Positions 1 through 9,306 of a stretch of DNA of 64,000 nt are shown here, piece after piece. The DNA is from Endomicrobium sp. Lineage in GTDB: Bacteria > Elusimicrobiota > Endomicrobiia > Endomicrobiales > Endomicrobiaceae. The stretch spans positions 1 to 64,000 of the forward strand of contig JAISLA010000009.1 of NCBI GenBank assembly GCA_031260705.1, in the 5' to 3' direction. The first letter of the stretch is position 1; each line of letters starts with the position of its first letter. The notes beneath the pieces are model-generated. The model was given only the letters and a program-made list of their open reading frames with translations, searched no databases and was not told the origin of the DNA. A program made the translations under genes and the position numbers.

Positions 1-1731
1 TCTCAAATCCTGAGGTATTTTATCGCCAAATTTAGCATAGAATTCCTCTATCATTATCACTTCTCTTTTCCAATCTTCCTTATCAACTTTTAATAGTTTT
101 TCCATAGTTTCTTTTTTAATATCCAAGCCGCTCAAATCTATGGCGTTTTCTTCAGGAAATAAACCTATTTCAGATTCTTTGGCTCCGGTTTTTCCTTCAA
201 TTCTGTCTATCATCCATTTTATAATTCTTGAATTGTCCCTAAATCCCGGCCACATAAATCTGCCATTTTCATCTTTTCTAAACCAGTTTACCATAAAAAT
301 TTTAGGAAGCTTTTTCACTTTCTTGCCGATATTAAGCCAATGCTGAAAATATTCTCCCATATTATATCCACAGAAAGGGAGCATAGCCATCGGGTCACGT
401 CTAACATTTCCCAGCTGTCCGCTTGAAGCTGCGGTTGTTTCAGAACCTATTATTGAAGCCGTGAACACACCGCTGTTCCAGTCTTTTGCCTCATATACAA
501 GCGGAATCGTGTCTTTCCTGCGTCCGCCAAAAATTATTCCAGAAATGGGAACACCTTTGGGATTATCGTATTCAGGCGAAAGCGTAGGACAGTTATAAAT
601 TGAGACAGTAAATCTCGAATTCGGATGAGCCGCAGCTTTACCTAAATTTTTGTCATATTTTTGTCCCTGCCAATCGGTTAAATCCGATGGAACTTCATCA
701 GAAGCTCCCTCCCACCAGGGAGTATTGTCGCTGTTGTCAACAGCGATATTTGTAAATAACGTAGGGAAAAATTTATCGTTTTTGAGAGTTTTTATCATAA
801 CGGGATTTGTCTTTAACCCTGTTCCCGGTGCAACTCCGAAAAATCCGGCTTCAGGATTAATCGCATAAAGCTGTCCGTCTTCTCCGACGTTAATCCAGGC
901 AATATCATCTCCCAAAGTCCAGACTTTATATCCTTTAAGCACAGGTTCCAAAAGAGCGAGATTTGTTTTTCCGCATGCAGACGGGAAAGCCCCGAGAAAA
1001 TATGTTACTTTTCCGTCAGGGGCTTCTACGCCTACAATAATCATATGTTCAGCAAGCCAGCCCTCCTGATAACCCAAATAAGAGCCAATTCTCAGAGAAT
1101 AACATTTCTTACCAAGTAAAGCATTTCCACCGTATCCTGAACCAAAACTCATAACAAGATTTTCCTGCGGAAAATGCATAATAAATCTTCTGTCGGGATT
1201 TACATCTCCGATTGAATGAATCCCTCTGAAAAAATCAGAAGAACTGCCTATTCTTTCAACAGCTTGTTTTCCGACTCTGGACATGATTCTCATGCTTAAA
1301 GCCACATAAACAGAATCTGTCACCTGAACACAGTTTTTCGCATATTTTGATTTGGGTGTTCCCATAACAAAAGGAATAATATACATAGTTCTTCCTTTCA
1401 TCGCACCTTTAAAAAATTCCATCATTTTTTTTTTTGCTTCTACGGGGTCCATCCAGTTATTGTTCGGTCCCGCCTCTATTTTTGAAGGAGTGCAGACAAA
1501 AGTTAAATGCTCGGTACGCGCAACGTCATTAGGATTTGAACGGTGACAGTATGAATTCGGATATTCTTTTTCATTTAATTTTTCTAAAACAATTCTTCCG
1601 TCTACTTTTGACTTCTGAGCAATATTTGTCAGTTTCTCCGCTTCTTCATGGGATCCGTCCATTAAGTAAACTTCATCGGGCTGAAAAAGCTTCTGCATTT
1701 CTTCAACAAATGATTCCATTGGCGTTGCCAT
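1..1731 (-). CDS. pckG: Phosphoenolpyruvate carboxykinase (GTP), 3' end cut by window edge
   Basis: Interconverts oxaloacetate + GTP and PEP + CO2 + GDP in the cytosol. The 577 codons visible run unbroken from an ATG at 1731 to base 1. The GTP-class nucleotide-binding motif FPSACGKTN is at about residues 249-257, and conserved GTP-PEPCK blocks are recognisable throughout (for example the stretch ending in PQENLVMSFGSGYGGNAL near 188-205). The family is about 600 residues, so only a short C-terminal tail is missing. A purine-rich AAAGGAGTG element lies about 12 bases before the ATG. In a fermenter it probably fixes CO2 into oxaloacetate or makes PEP from C4 acids; the direction is inferred. 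The next gene upstream, ndk, makes the NTP partner. Confidence 0.96.
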   Translation of the reverse strand, partial: MATPMESFVEEMQKLFQPDEVYLMDGSHEEAEKLTNIAQKSKVDGRIVLEKLNEKEYPNSYCHRSNPNDVARTEHLTFVCTPSKIEAGPNNNWMDPVEAKKKMMEFFKGAMKGRTMYIIPFVMGTPKSKYAKNCVQVTDSVYVALSMRIMSRVGKQAVERIGSSSDFFRGIHSIGDVNPDRRFIMHFPQENLVMSFGSGYGGNALLGKKCYSLRIGSYLGYQEGWLAEHMIIVGVEAPDGKVTYFLGAFPSACGKTNLALLEPVLKGYKVWTLGDDIAWINVGEDGQLYAINPEAGFFGVAPGTGLKTNPVMIKTLKNDKFFPTLFTNIAVDNSDNTPWWEGASDEVPSDLTDWQGQKYDKNLGKAAAHPNSRFTVSIYNCPTLSPEYDNPKGVPISGIIFGGRRKDTIPLVYEAKDWNSGVFTASIIGSETTAASSGQLGNVRRDPMAMLPFCGYNMGEYFQHWLNIGKKVKKLPKIFMVNWFRKDENGRFMWPGFRDNSRIIKWMIDRIEGKTGAKESEIGLFPEENAIDLSGLDIKKETMEKLLKVDKEDWKREVIMIEEFYAKFGDKIPQDLR

Positions 1732-1856
1732 TTCTTTTTAACACTCCTTTTACCGTTAACTCCATTTTAGCGTTTGTTTATAAATAATATAAAGCTTTTG
1801 ATTTTGTCACTACAGGAAAAATATAGTTTTTTTCAACTTTTTATTCTACGCCAAAA

Positions 1857-2369
1857 CTATGCCCAAACTATTTTCTCTTCTTTCTCAACTACAATTTTTT
1901 TCACCGGATATATTTCTTTCAGTATTTCTTCAGGCTTAAACCACAGTTTAATTTCTCTTGCGGCTCCCGAAAGATCTGAAGAACAGTGTATGACATTCTC
2001 ATACACGCCTTTAGTTGTTATTCTTCCGTACGATCCTCTGATTGAAACGTGATCTGCTTCCTCAGGATTTGTCGCTCCAGCAATTTTTCTCATCCTTGAA
2101 ACGGCATCCTCGCCTTGATAGATAAATGCCAACACTCTGTCCCAAGGCTCTCCATATATTTTACCCTGAATATAATCTAGAAGTTCGTTGAAAAAAGGCT
2201 TATCTTTGAGATGACAATAATGTGCTTCTGCCAAATCTCTGCTTACCTTAACTGCTTTTGCTCCTATAATAACCATTCTGGACTCTGAAAGTTTAGTTAA
2301 AATATTTCCTGTCAAAGACTTCTTAATTCCATCCGGTTTAATTAAAATTAAGAGCTGTTCAATTTCCAT
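1857..2369 (-). CDS. ndk: Nucleoside diphosphate kinase
   Basis: Transfers the gamma phosphate of ATP to NDPs through a phospho-histidine. 170 residues, somewhat longer than the usual 140-150. The N-terminal LILIKPDG strand is typical. The catalytic segment reads NVIHCSSD at about residues 126-133; the active-site His is present, but the usual following Gly is Cys. The start is an ATG whose first 11 bases overlap the end of pssA, which suggests translational coupling in a pssA-ndk unit. Downstream 1732-1856 holds no gene. Confidence 0.93.
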   Translation of the reverse strand: MEIEQLLILIKPDGIKKSLTGNILTKLSESRMVIIGAKAVKVSRDLAEAHYCHLKDKPFFNELLDYIQGKIYGEPWDRVLAFIYQGEDAVSRMRKIAGATNPEEADHVSIRGSYGRITTKGVYENVIHCSSDLSGAAREIKLWFKPEEILKEIYPVKKIVVEKEEKIVWA

Positions 2370-3162
2370 TATTTTTTACTTTTGACGGATAAAATTTTTT
2401 TAAAATTTTCCAATACTTAGCCGCATAGGCAAGTGTACCAGAAAAAACATATAAAGTAAACAATATAAAAATAATATTTTGCGGGAATGTAACTATAAGC
2501 CATATAAGAAACACCATCAAAATTAAAAGCCTAAACACTTTAGGCTTTGAAAATTCCATTTTTTTAAACGAGACATAAGGAATATTTGAAACCATAAGTA
2601 AAGACAAAAGCCCCATCATGACAGGCATTGTTTTAAAAAATACCGGCATATTCTTCATCAAAATTGGTATTGTCTTAAATGTCAAAGATTGATCCAGACC
2701 TGCAATAAATAATTCGTAACTTAATACAAAAGATATTAACAGTCCCGCCGACGCCGGCGTCGGCAATCCCATAAAAGAACTATGAACCTCTTTGCCATTT
2801 GCCCTAACATTAAATTTGGCAAGTCTTAAAGCGCTGCACAAAATAAATAATACAGCAATCGACTTGCCGACCTTTCCCATAGAATTTAAAACAAGTTGAT
2901 ACATCATTACTGCAGGTGCAATTCCGAACGACGTTAAATCGCTTAAAGAATCCAGTTGAACGCCAAACTCGCTTGTCGTTTTTGTCAGTCTTGCAATTCT
3001 TCCGTCCATCATATCAAAAGCTATGGCAAACATAAGAAGCCACGCCGCTTTTGTAAAATTTCCGTTTATCGACGATATTACAGATAAACAGCCGCAGCTT
3101 ATATTTCCACATGTAAAAAGACTCGGTATTATATAAATACCCTTTTTCAATTTTTTGCTCAC
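2359..3162 (-). CDS. pssA: CDP-diacylglycerol--serine O-phosphatidyltransferase
   Basis: Integral membrane enzyme making phosphatidylserine from CDP-diacylglycerol and serine. 267 residues with several hydrophobic helices. The CDP-alcohol phosphotransferase signature is intact at about residues 49-75: D, then DG, AR, a conserved G, and two more Asp in the expected spacing (FDMMDGRIAR followed by G-V-Q-L-D-S-L-S-D). It lies 9 bases downstream of psd and overlaps ndk by 11 bases, so psd-pssA-ndk looks like one transcript. PssA and Psd together make phosphatidylethanolamine, fitting a diderm envelope. Confidence 0.94.
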   Translation of the reverse strand: MSKKLKKGIYIIPSLFTCGNISCGCLSVISSINGNFTKAAWLLMFAIAFDMMDGRIARLTKTTSEFGVQLDSLSDLTSFGIAPAVMMYQLVLNSMGKVGKSIAVLFILCSALRLAKFNVRANGKEVHSSFMGLPTPASAGLLISFVLSYELFIAGLDQSLTFKTIPILMKNMPVFFKTMPVMMGLLSLLMVSNIPYVSFKKMEFSKPKVFRLLILMVFLIWLIVTFPQNIIFILFTLYVFSGTLAYAAKYWKILKKFYPSKVKNNGN

Positions 3163-3171
3163 AACGGTTTC

Positions 3172-3792
3172 CTATTTATTTAAAGTTGCAAAAATTGTTA
3201 CGCCCGACACAACCTTATCACCTCGACTTACTTTAATATCAGTGTTTCTGGGAATATGCAAATCCACTTGAGAACTGAACTTTATTACGCCTATTTTATC
3301 GCCGGGCTTTAAAATATCGCCGGGCTTTACCCACGAAACGCATCTTCTTGCAAGTATGCCAGCAATCTGTTTGACAAGATACTTACCGCCTTCATTTTCT
3401 ATAGTTATAATGTTTTGTTCGTTAACTATATGAGCCTGAGGTTCCATAGCTTTTAAAAATTTCCCGGGCTTATATTCAACACTTTTAACTTTTCCCAAAA
3501 TTGGCGAACGCTGCAAATGCACATCCAAAACCGATAAAAATACTCTTATAACTTTTTCCGTTTCATTTTCGCTCACTTCCAAAACTGTTCCGTTGCACGG
3601 AGAAAGAATTAAATTATCTCCTCTTGTTATCTCTATTTCAGGATCTCTAAAAAAATACAGACAGAACAACGAAACCAAAACACACAAAGTTCCCACCGCA
3701 ATTAAAATTACGCCCCGACCCGCAATCAGAAATACCAAACCTAAAATAAGCGGAACTATAATGAACTGATACCCTTCTTTCACAATTCGCAT
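3172..3792 (-). CDS. psd: Phosphatidylserine decarboxylase proenzyme with Ser-Ser cleavage site
   Basis: Decarboxylates phosphatidylserine to phosphatidylethanolamine using a pyruvoyl group made by self-cleavage. About 206 residues, the short form of the family. N-terminal hydrophobic segments lie at about 9-45, and the C-terminal alpha-chain region reads VDLHIPRNTDIKV. The ATG at 3792 was chosen because AAGGA precedes it by 8 bases; the frame is open to 3858, which adds 22 unlikely residues. Odd: the maturation site, normally Gly-Ser (FGS), reads KFSSQVDL at about 171-178, so the residue before the pyruvoyl Ser is Ser. Ser-Ser cleavage is known in bacterial histidine decarboxylase, so activity is possible but unproven. 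Confidence 0.88.
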   Translation of the reverse strand: MRIVKEGYQFIIVPLILGLVFLIAGRGVILIAVGTLCVLVSLFCLYFFRDPEIEITRGDNLILSPCNGTVLEVSENETEKVIRVFLSVLDVHLQRSPILGKVKSVEYKPGKFLKAMEPQAHIVNEQNIITIENEGGKYLVKQIAGILARRCVSWVKPGDILKPGDKIGVIKFSSQVDLHIPRNTDIKVSRGDKVVSGVTIFATLNK

Positions 3793-3927
3793 GCCAGCAT
3801 TCCTTCCATACAGCCACTTTTTATACGCCTCTGGCATAAATTTTATAAAAAAACACAATCTTATGCAAAAAAAATTATTGAAAATCAGGCATTTTTTTAA
3901 TGCTAAAACCGCGCCAGTCTGCCCTAA

Positions 3928-5014
3928 TTATTTCTTTTTCTCAAGTTTCCATGACAAATACGCACTTATAAAATCGTCAATATCTCCATCCATAACTAAA
4001 TCCACCCGCGACGTTTCATATCCTGTTCTGTGATCCTTCACAAGCTGATACGGCATAAAAACATAAGAACGTATCTGGCTGCCCCATTCTATGGCGCCTT
4101 TTTCATTATAGTGTTTCTCATAAGAAGCCCGCTGTTTTTCCTGTTCAAACTCATATAGTCTGGCTTTTAAAAGTTTCATTGCAGTTGCCCTGTTTTTTAT
4201 TTGTGAACGGTCATTTTGAGACTGGACTGTTATTTCCGTTGCCAAATGCGTGATTCTCACTGCGGAATCGGTTTTATTTATGTGCTGCCCTCCGGCTCCG
4301 GAAGCTCTATAAGTGTCAATTCTTATATCTTTATCTTCAATAATTATATCGATACTATCTTCCACTTCTGGTATAACGTCAACCGAGCTGAAAGATGTAT
4401 GTCTTCTTTTGTTTGAATCAAACGGAGAGATTCTAACCAGTCTATGGACGCCTATTTCTGACTGTAAAAATCCGTAAGCATATTCACCCCTTATTACCAT
4501 AGTTATATTTTTTATCCCGGCTTCGTCGCCATCCAGACTGTCAACAACTTCTGTTTCAAAGCCCTTATCTTCAGCCCATCTTGAATACATTCTTACTAAA
4601 ATCTGAGCCCAATCGCACGATTCCGTTCCTCCAGCGCCGGCGTGTATAGAGATAATTGCATTGTTTTTGTCGTGTTCTCCGCAGAGTTTTATTCTGGTTT
4701 CAAAAACTGAAAGTTCTTTTTCAAGTTTTTTACTGCCGTCTTCAACATCTTTTAAAAGTTTTTCATCGTTTTCGTTCGCCGCAAGCCTGCTCAAATCGAT
4801 TAAATCTTTAACTTCTCTGCCCATATCATGCCATAACCGGCATGCGTTTTTTAAACCATCGAGTTCTGCCATAGTTTTTTTGGCTTTATTTTGATCATTC
4901 CAAAAATCCGGTTCCGATATTTCAAGCTCAAGGCTTTTGATTCGATTCAGTTTTGAATCAATATCAAAGAGCCCCCCTTAAAACATCTATTCTATCTTTC
5001 TGCTGTTTAAGCAT
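3928..5014 (-). CDS. prfB: Peptide chain release factor 2 (programmed +1 frameshift)
   Basis: Terminates translation at UGA and UAA. Translation starts at the ATG at 5014 (AGGGGG lies 5 bases before it), runs 16 codons to CTT, meets an in-frame TGA at 4966-4964, and must slip +1 by skipping the T at 4966. It then continues in the frame that ends at 3928, giving about 361 residues. The RF2 tripeptide SPF is in RISPFDSNKRRHTSF, and the catalytic GGQ is in SGAGGQHINK near residue 250. The length matches the family. It lies downstream of lptE; 3793-3927, after the stop, is empty. Confidence 0.96.
4964..4980 (-). promoter_or_regulatory. prfB: prfB programmed frameshift site (internal SD, CTT, TGA)
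   Basis: Reads AGG GGG GCT CTT TGA T on the coding strand. The internal Shine-Dalgarno AGGGGG sits 3 bases before CTT, the same spacing as in the classic bacterial prfB site. The slippery CTT is followed by TGA, the stop that RF2 itself reads. The downstream +1 frame encodes the conserved RF2 N-terminal helix. Known mechanism: low RF2 lets the ribosome pause and slip, so RF2 autoregulates. Confidence 0.95.
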
Positions 5015-5178
5015 TTTAACCCCCTTTTACGTCCGCACCGGCATAACACAGCTCTGTCTGTTTATGCAGCATTTCCGTCCTGCTCCTTTACTGCCCGGAG
5101 TTGTATTCTCTTCTTTTTATTTTTTAGCATTTTACTAACGGTATTTTTTCTTTCTGTCTGCAAACGAGCAAAAATTTT

Positions 5179-5712
5179 TCATTTTACCGCTTGTCTTACA
5201 ATATATTTTGAAAAGTTATTAAAGATAACTCTTCTGGCCTTTCTTTCACTCATTCTGTCATAAAACATTTCATTGTATGGATGATTACACACATAATCCT
5301 TGTAAATATACATTCTTTCCATGTTCGAATCTTTCCAAACTACGTTTTTATTTTTGTCAACAAGCGAAATATTCGCTTCAATAGAAAGCTTACATTTACC
5401 CATCCTCTTATCTTTCTCATAAGTGAGTGGTTGCAAAACATATTTTTCAATTATAGCAATAAAAACGACGTCAGCCTCTTCTTCGGTATCTGCCAAAGAA
5501 AGACGACTGTCCATTATTATTTCTTTTTCAATAGCATCTGTAAATTCTATTTCAATATCAAACTGATTGATACTATTAAAAGACTTTACATAAACTTTCT
5601 TAATATATTCCGGCAACACCTCAATAGCAACATGACTGCGTAAATAAGAACATGACATTAAATATGCTGAAAGCAAAATAAATAAAGACAAACTCAGCAT
5701 AATTTTTTTCAT
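5179..5712 (-). CDS. lptE: LPS-assembly lipoprotein LptE
   Basis: 177 residues with a signal peptide and lipobox LMSC at about residues 18-21, then a mixed alpha/beta domain with the LptE pattern. That pattern is LPEYIKKVYVKSF, a central T-DAIEKEIIMDSRLSL block and an EADVVF strand. LptE is the outer-membrane partner of LptD that inserts lipopolysaccharide. It begins 19 bases downstream of leuS; leuS-lptE is a conserved gene order in proteobacteria, which supports the call. Primary-sequence conservation in this family is low. The 164 bases between it and prfB hold no clear gene. Confidence 0.78.
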   Translation of the reverse strand: MKKIMLSLSLFILLSAYLMSCSYLRSHVAIEVLPEYIKKVYVKSFNSINQFDIEIEFTDAIEKEIIMDSRLSLADTEEEADVVFIAIIEKYVLQPLTYEKDKRMGKCKLSIEANISLVDKNKNVVWKDSNMERMYIYKDYVCNHPYNEMFYDRMSERKARRVIFNNFSKYIVRQAVK

Positions 5713-5731
5713 TAATCCTCCAAAGCATCAG

Positions 5732-8185
5732 CTATCTAACAAATATTGTGACGATCCTGCCTCTAACATATATAAATTTTGCTATCTGCCTACCTTTTAA
5801 CTGCGAGGCAATTTTCTCGTCTTTTTCTATAATTTTTTTAACTTCGTCTTCGCCGTCTTCTGCAGAAACTATTATTTTACCTCTCAATTTTCCGTTTATC
5901 TGCACGGGAAGTTCAACAGAAGACTGTTTCATCATACTTTCGTCAAAAGAAGGCCACGGATAAGCCGACACATATTCTTTATACCCTAACCTCTCCCATA
6001 TTTCCTCACAGAAATGAGGCGTAAACGGAGACATTAAAAGTATAACAGTTTTATATACTTCGGCAGATGTTCCATCATCATTTGAATGATATTTATAAGT
6101 ATATAAAGCATTTACAAGTTCCATAACAGAAGAAATCGCCGTATTAAATTGAAACTCTTTTTCAATGTCAACAGTAACTTTTTTAATTGTCTGATGCATT
6201 ATTCTTAAAATATCATTTTTATCTTTTTCAGCTGCCGGAAACTCAGTCTTCGTATGGACTACATCAAAAAGACGCCATATTCTATTTATAAATCTCCAGC
6301 ATCCTTCAACGCCTTCCATTGACCAATCGAGTTGTTTCTGCGGCGGCGCGGCAAAAAGAGTAAAAAGTCTAGCCGTATCCGCACCGTACTTTTTAATTAT
6401 TTCATCGGGACTTACGATATTCCCCTTTGATTTAGACATAACGCTGCCGTTTAGAGTCACCATACCTTGAGTTAAAAGATTCTCAAAAGGTTCGTCATGC
6501 TTTACAATCCCCAAATCTCTCATAACTTTATACCAAAACCTTGAATATATCAAATGCATGCACGCATGCTCTATTCCGCCTACGTACTGATTTACCGGCA
6601 TCCAATAATTCACTTTCGCGCTGTCAAAAGCCGCATTATCATTGCGGTTATCGCAGTATCTCGTATAATACCATGAAGAATCCACAAAAGTGTCCATTGT
6701 ATCAGTTTCTCTTTTAGCGTCCATACCGCATTTAGGACATTTTACATTTACAAAAGTCTTGCTTGATTTTAATGGCGATTCTCCCTCTCCGGTAAATTCA
6801 GCGTCTTCAGGAAGCATTACCGGCAAATCTTTTTCCGGCACGGGAACAGTACCGCACATTTTGCAATGAATCATAGGTATCGGAGTTCCCCAATATCTCC
6901 GCCTTGATATAAGCCAGTCTTTAAGTTTGAAATTTATTGTTTTTTTGCCGAAATTTTGTTTTTCAACCCACTCTGAAATTACGTTAAAAGCTTTAGAAGA
7001 TTTTATTCCGCTAAACTGCCTAGAATTTACAAGCACGCCTTCATCTTCGTAAACACCTTTATCAACAGATTGATTTCCATCGCAAGAATTACTGCTTTTT
7101 ATAACTTCTATAACAGGAATATTATATTTCTTTGCAAATTCCCAATCTCTTTGATCATGAGCCGGTACCGCCATAATTGCGCCGGTACCGTAACCCGCTA
7201 AAACATAATCCGCCGTAAAAATCGGAATTTCTTTTCCGGTAGCAGGGTTCAATGCATTAATACCTTCAAGTCTTATTCCGGTTTTTTCTTTACATGAAGA
7301 TCTTTCTATATTTGATTTTCCGCCGCTTTCAATCACATATTGTGCAATTTCATTATAATTTGTAATTTGAGATTTTATCTCGTCTATAATTTTATGCTCC
7401 GGCGCCACAACTACAAAAGTTGCTCCGAAAAGCGTGTCGGGTCTTGTTGTAAATATCTTTAATTTTTTGCCGGTTCCCGTCACTGCGAACTCAATTTCCG
7501 TTCCAAAAGATTTGCCTATCCAGTCTTTCTGCATCGATAAAACCTGCTCAGGCCAGCCGCACAGCTGTTTATGTCCTTCTAAAAGTTCATCAGCATAATC
7601 TGTAATTTTTATAAACCACTGCTCTAAATCCCTTTGCTGCGTATGGCTGTCGCATCTCCAGCACAATCCCTTTGAAACTTGCTCATTTGCAAGAACAGTA
7701 TTGCATGACGGACACCAGTTGACATTCGCACTTTTTCTAAAAATCAACCCTCTTTCCCACATTTTTATAAAAAACCATTGATTCCATCTATAGTATTCGG
7801 GAGTACACGTCGCAAATTCTCTGTTCCAGTCATAAGAGATACCAAGAACTTTTAACTGCTCTCTCATACGGGCAATATTTTGTTTTGTCCATTTTGCAGG
7901 ATGAATTTTGTTTTTTATGGCCGCATTCTCCGCGGGAAGTCCAAAGGCATCCCAGCCTATGGGATGTAAAATATTTTTTCCTTTCATCTTGTGAAAACGC
8001 GCAAAAACATCTCCGATACCGTAATTCCTCACATGCCCCATGTGTAAATTACCCGAAGGGTAAGGAAGCATAACAAGACAATAATATTTTTCTTTTCCTT
8101 GCTGTTCTTTAGTTTCAAAAACTCTATCTTCTTCCCATTTTTTCTGCCATTTTTTCTCAATTTCAGAATGGTTGTACTCTGTCAT
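5732..8185 (-). CDS. leuS: Leucyl-tRNA synthetase
   Basis: Class I aminoacyl-tRNA synthetase charging tRNA-Leu. 817 residues, normal bacterial size. The HIGH-type motif is in PYPSGNLHMGHVRN near residues 41-54 and the KMSKS motif in VMSKSKGN near 580. The CP1 editing domain, with TTRPDTLFGATF and an intact GTGAIMAVPAHDQRDWEF block, lies between them. A zinc-ribbon-like stretch with CX2C pairs (CPSCN, CWRC) is also present. An AGGGG element precedes the ATG. No T-box or leader was recognised upstream. Confidence 0.98.
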   Translation of the reverse strand: MTEYNHSEIEKKWQKKWEEDRVFETKEQQGKEKYYCLVMLPYPSGNLHMGHVRNYGIGDVFARFHKMKGKNILHPIGWDAFGLPAENAAIKNKIHPAKWTKQNIARMREQLKVLGISYDWNREFATCTPEYYRWNQWFFIKMWERGLIFRKSANVNWCPSCNTVLANEQVSKGLCWRCDSHTQQRDLEQWFIKITDYADELLEGHKQLCGWPEQVLSMQKDWIGKSFGTEIEFAVTGTGKKLKIFTTRPDTLFGATFVVVAPEHKIIDEIKSQITNYNEIAQYVIESGGKSNIERSSCKEKTGIRLEGINALNPATGKEIPIFTADYVLAGYGTGAIMAVPAHDQRDWEFAKKYNIPVIEVIKSSNSCDGNQSVDKGVYEDEGVLVNSRQFSGIKSSKAFNVISEWVEKQNFGKKTINFKLKDWLISRRRYWGTPIPMIHCKMCGTVPVPEKDLPVMLPEDAEFTGEGESPLKSSKTFVNVKCPKCGMDAKRETDTMDTFVDSSWYYTRYCDNRNDNAAFDSAKVNYWMPVNQYVGGIEHACMHLIYSRFWYKVMRDLGIVKHDEPFENLLTQGMVTLNGSVMSKSKGNIVSPDEIIKKYGADTARLFTLFAAPPQKQLDWSMEGVEGCWRFINRIWRLFDVVHTKTEFPAAEKDKNDILRIMHQTIKKVTVDIEKEFQFNTAISSVMELVNALYTYKYHSNDDGTSAEVYKTVILLMSPFTPHFCEEIWERLGYKEYVSAYPWPSFDESMMKQSSVELPVQINGKLRGKIIVSAEDGEDEVKKIIEKDEKIASQLKGRQIAKFIYVRGRIVTIFVR

Positions 8186-8515
8186 TTTCCCCTCGATTAA
8201 ATGCTGTTTCTCTAAACCTTCTATAATATCGCAATATCATACTCAGCTGTCTCAATGAGACTTTAATATTGACTCAAACAGAATATTTAAAACAAATGCT
8301 TAAAAAATTGTATTGAAGCTTCTCCTACAATTTCAATTGCAATCACTACTGCCTCAAGTTAAACTCCGGTTATATTTTTCAGCAACTTTTTTTAAAACAT
8401 TTCTTGACATTACAGATAAGTCTATCAGATTCAGACAGTATTTTTAGAGACGTAGATTCTCTAAAACCCGCAATAAAACTTTGAAAAAATCGCGCTGCGG
8501 CAATAAAATATAAAT
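8186..8515. other. 330-bp gene-free gap with an inverted repeat
   Basis: No ORF or recognisable gene fragment between leuS and the tlyA pseudogene. It contains a perfect 9-bp inverted repeat (8442-8466, TTTTAGAGA and TCTCTAAAA around a 7-base loop) and a short palindrome GTCTCATTGAGAC near 8245-8260. A TATTAT hexamer about 45 bases before leuS could be a -10 element, but no matching -35 is convincing. Confidence 0.5.
8442..8466. repeat. Perfect 9-bp inverted repeat downstream of tlyA
   Basis: Arms TTTTAGAGA (8442-8450) and TCTCTAAAA (8458-8466) around the loop cgtagat. It lies about 50 bases past the tlyA stop. Neither side has the T-run of a standard intrinsic terminator beyond the arm itself, so a terminator role is possible but weakly supported. 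Confidence 0.45.
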
Positions 8516-9270
8516 TCAAAAGACAATATGTTTTTTACTCAAAAAAATAAAATGTTCTAGATTTCCTCTGGGTCCCTTGAGACAGGAATCGGCTTCGGAA
8601 ATTATTTTAAAGCCCAGATCCAATGCGACTTTTTTAATTTTATTTATGGCTTTATGCCTTAATTTTTCATCTCTTACAATGCCTTTTTTTATTTCCGACG
8701 CTTCAAGCTCAAACTGCGGCTTTATCATAGCTAAAACAAAACCATTTTCCGAAATATTTCTGTATGCTACAGGCAAAATTTTATCAAGAGATATAAAAGA
8801 AACATCTATCGCCGCAAAGTTTATATTGTCTTTTAAAAAAGAGCCGTCAAAATACCTGAAATTAACATTTTCAACATTGATAGCACATTTGTCTTGTCTC
8901 AACTTATAATGCAGCTGACCTGCTCCGACATCTACCGCATAAACTTTAATTGCGCCTTTTTGAAGCATACAATCTCCGTAAAACCTCCTGTCGACGCCCC
9001 TATATCTAAACAAATATATCCCTCTACATCAATAGCAAGAGTTTCCAAAGCAGATTCCAGTTTTAATCCGCCGCGCGAAACATACGGATTTGCGTTTTTC
9101 ACTTCAACCGAATCTTCTTTTCCCACTAAAGTTCCGGGTCTATACTGAACTTGATTGTTTACAAAAATATTTCCGCCTATTATAAAAGCCTGCGCTTTTG
9201 TACGAGTTTCTGCAAACCCTTTTTCAAAAAGCAAAACATCAAGACGTTTTTTATTTTTCTTTTTTTCCAT
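8516..9270 (-). pseudogene. tlyA: TlyA family rRNA methyltransferase/hemolysin, frameshifted
   Basis: Two overlapping frames together make one TlyA. The first (from the ATG at 9270) holds the S4 RNA-binding domain (KKRLDVLLFEKGFAETRTKA) and the start of the Rossmann methyltransferase (VSRGGLKL, ICLDIGASTGGFT). The second resumes at DCMLQKGAIKVYAVDVG and runs to 8516 with the IDVSFISL and MIKPQFE motifs. The break lies at about 8970-8980, where GAGATT stands in place of the expected GATT, consistent with a 2-base GA duplication. TlyA proteins 2'-O-methylate ribosomal RNA. A sequencing error is the main alternative to a true lesion. Confidence 0.85.
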
Positions 9271-9293
9271 AATTGATTTCTAAACAGATTGAC

Positions 9294-9301
9294 GGGGGGG
9301 G
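9294..9301. repeat. G8 homopolymer between tlyA and dxs
   Basis: Eight consecutive G (plus strand) in the 36-bp spacer between the dxs stop and the tlyA start. Such a run is unexpected by chance in DNA this AT-rich; four others occur in the window. Confidence 0.9.
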
Positions 9302-9306
9302 TATAA

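Noticed and set aside
1732-1800. Promoter for pckG (GTGACA with an AT-rich -10)
   Set aside because: The -10 candidates deviate too much from consensus to call.
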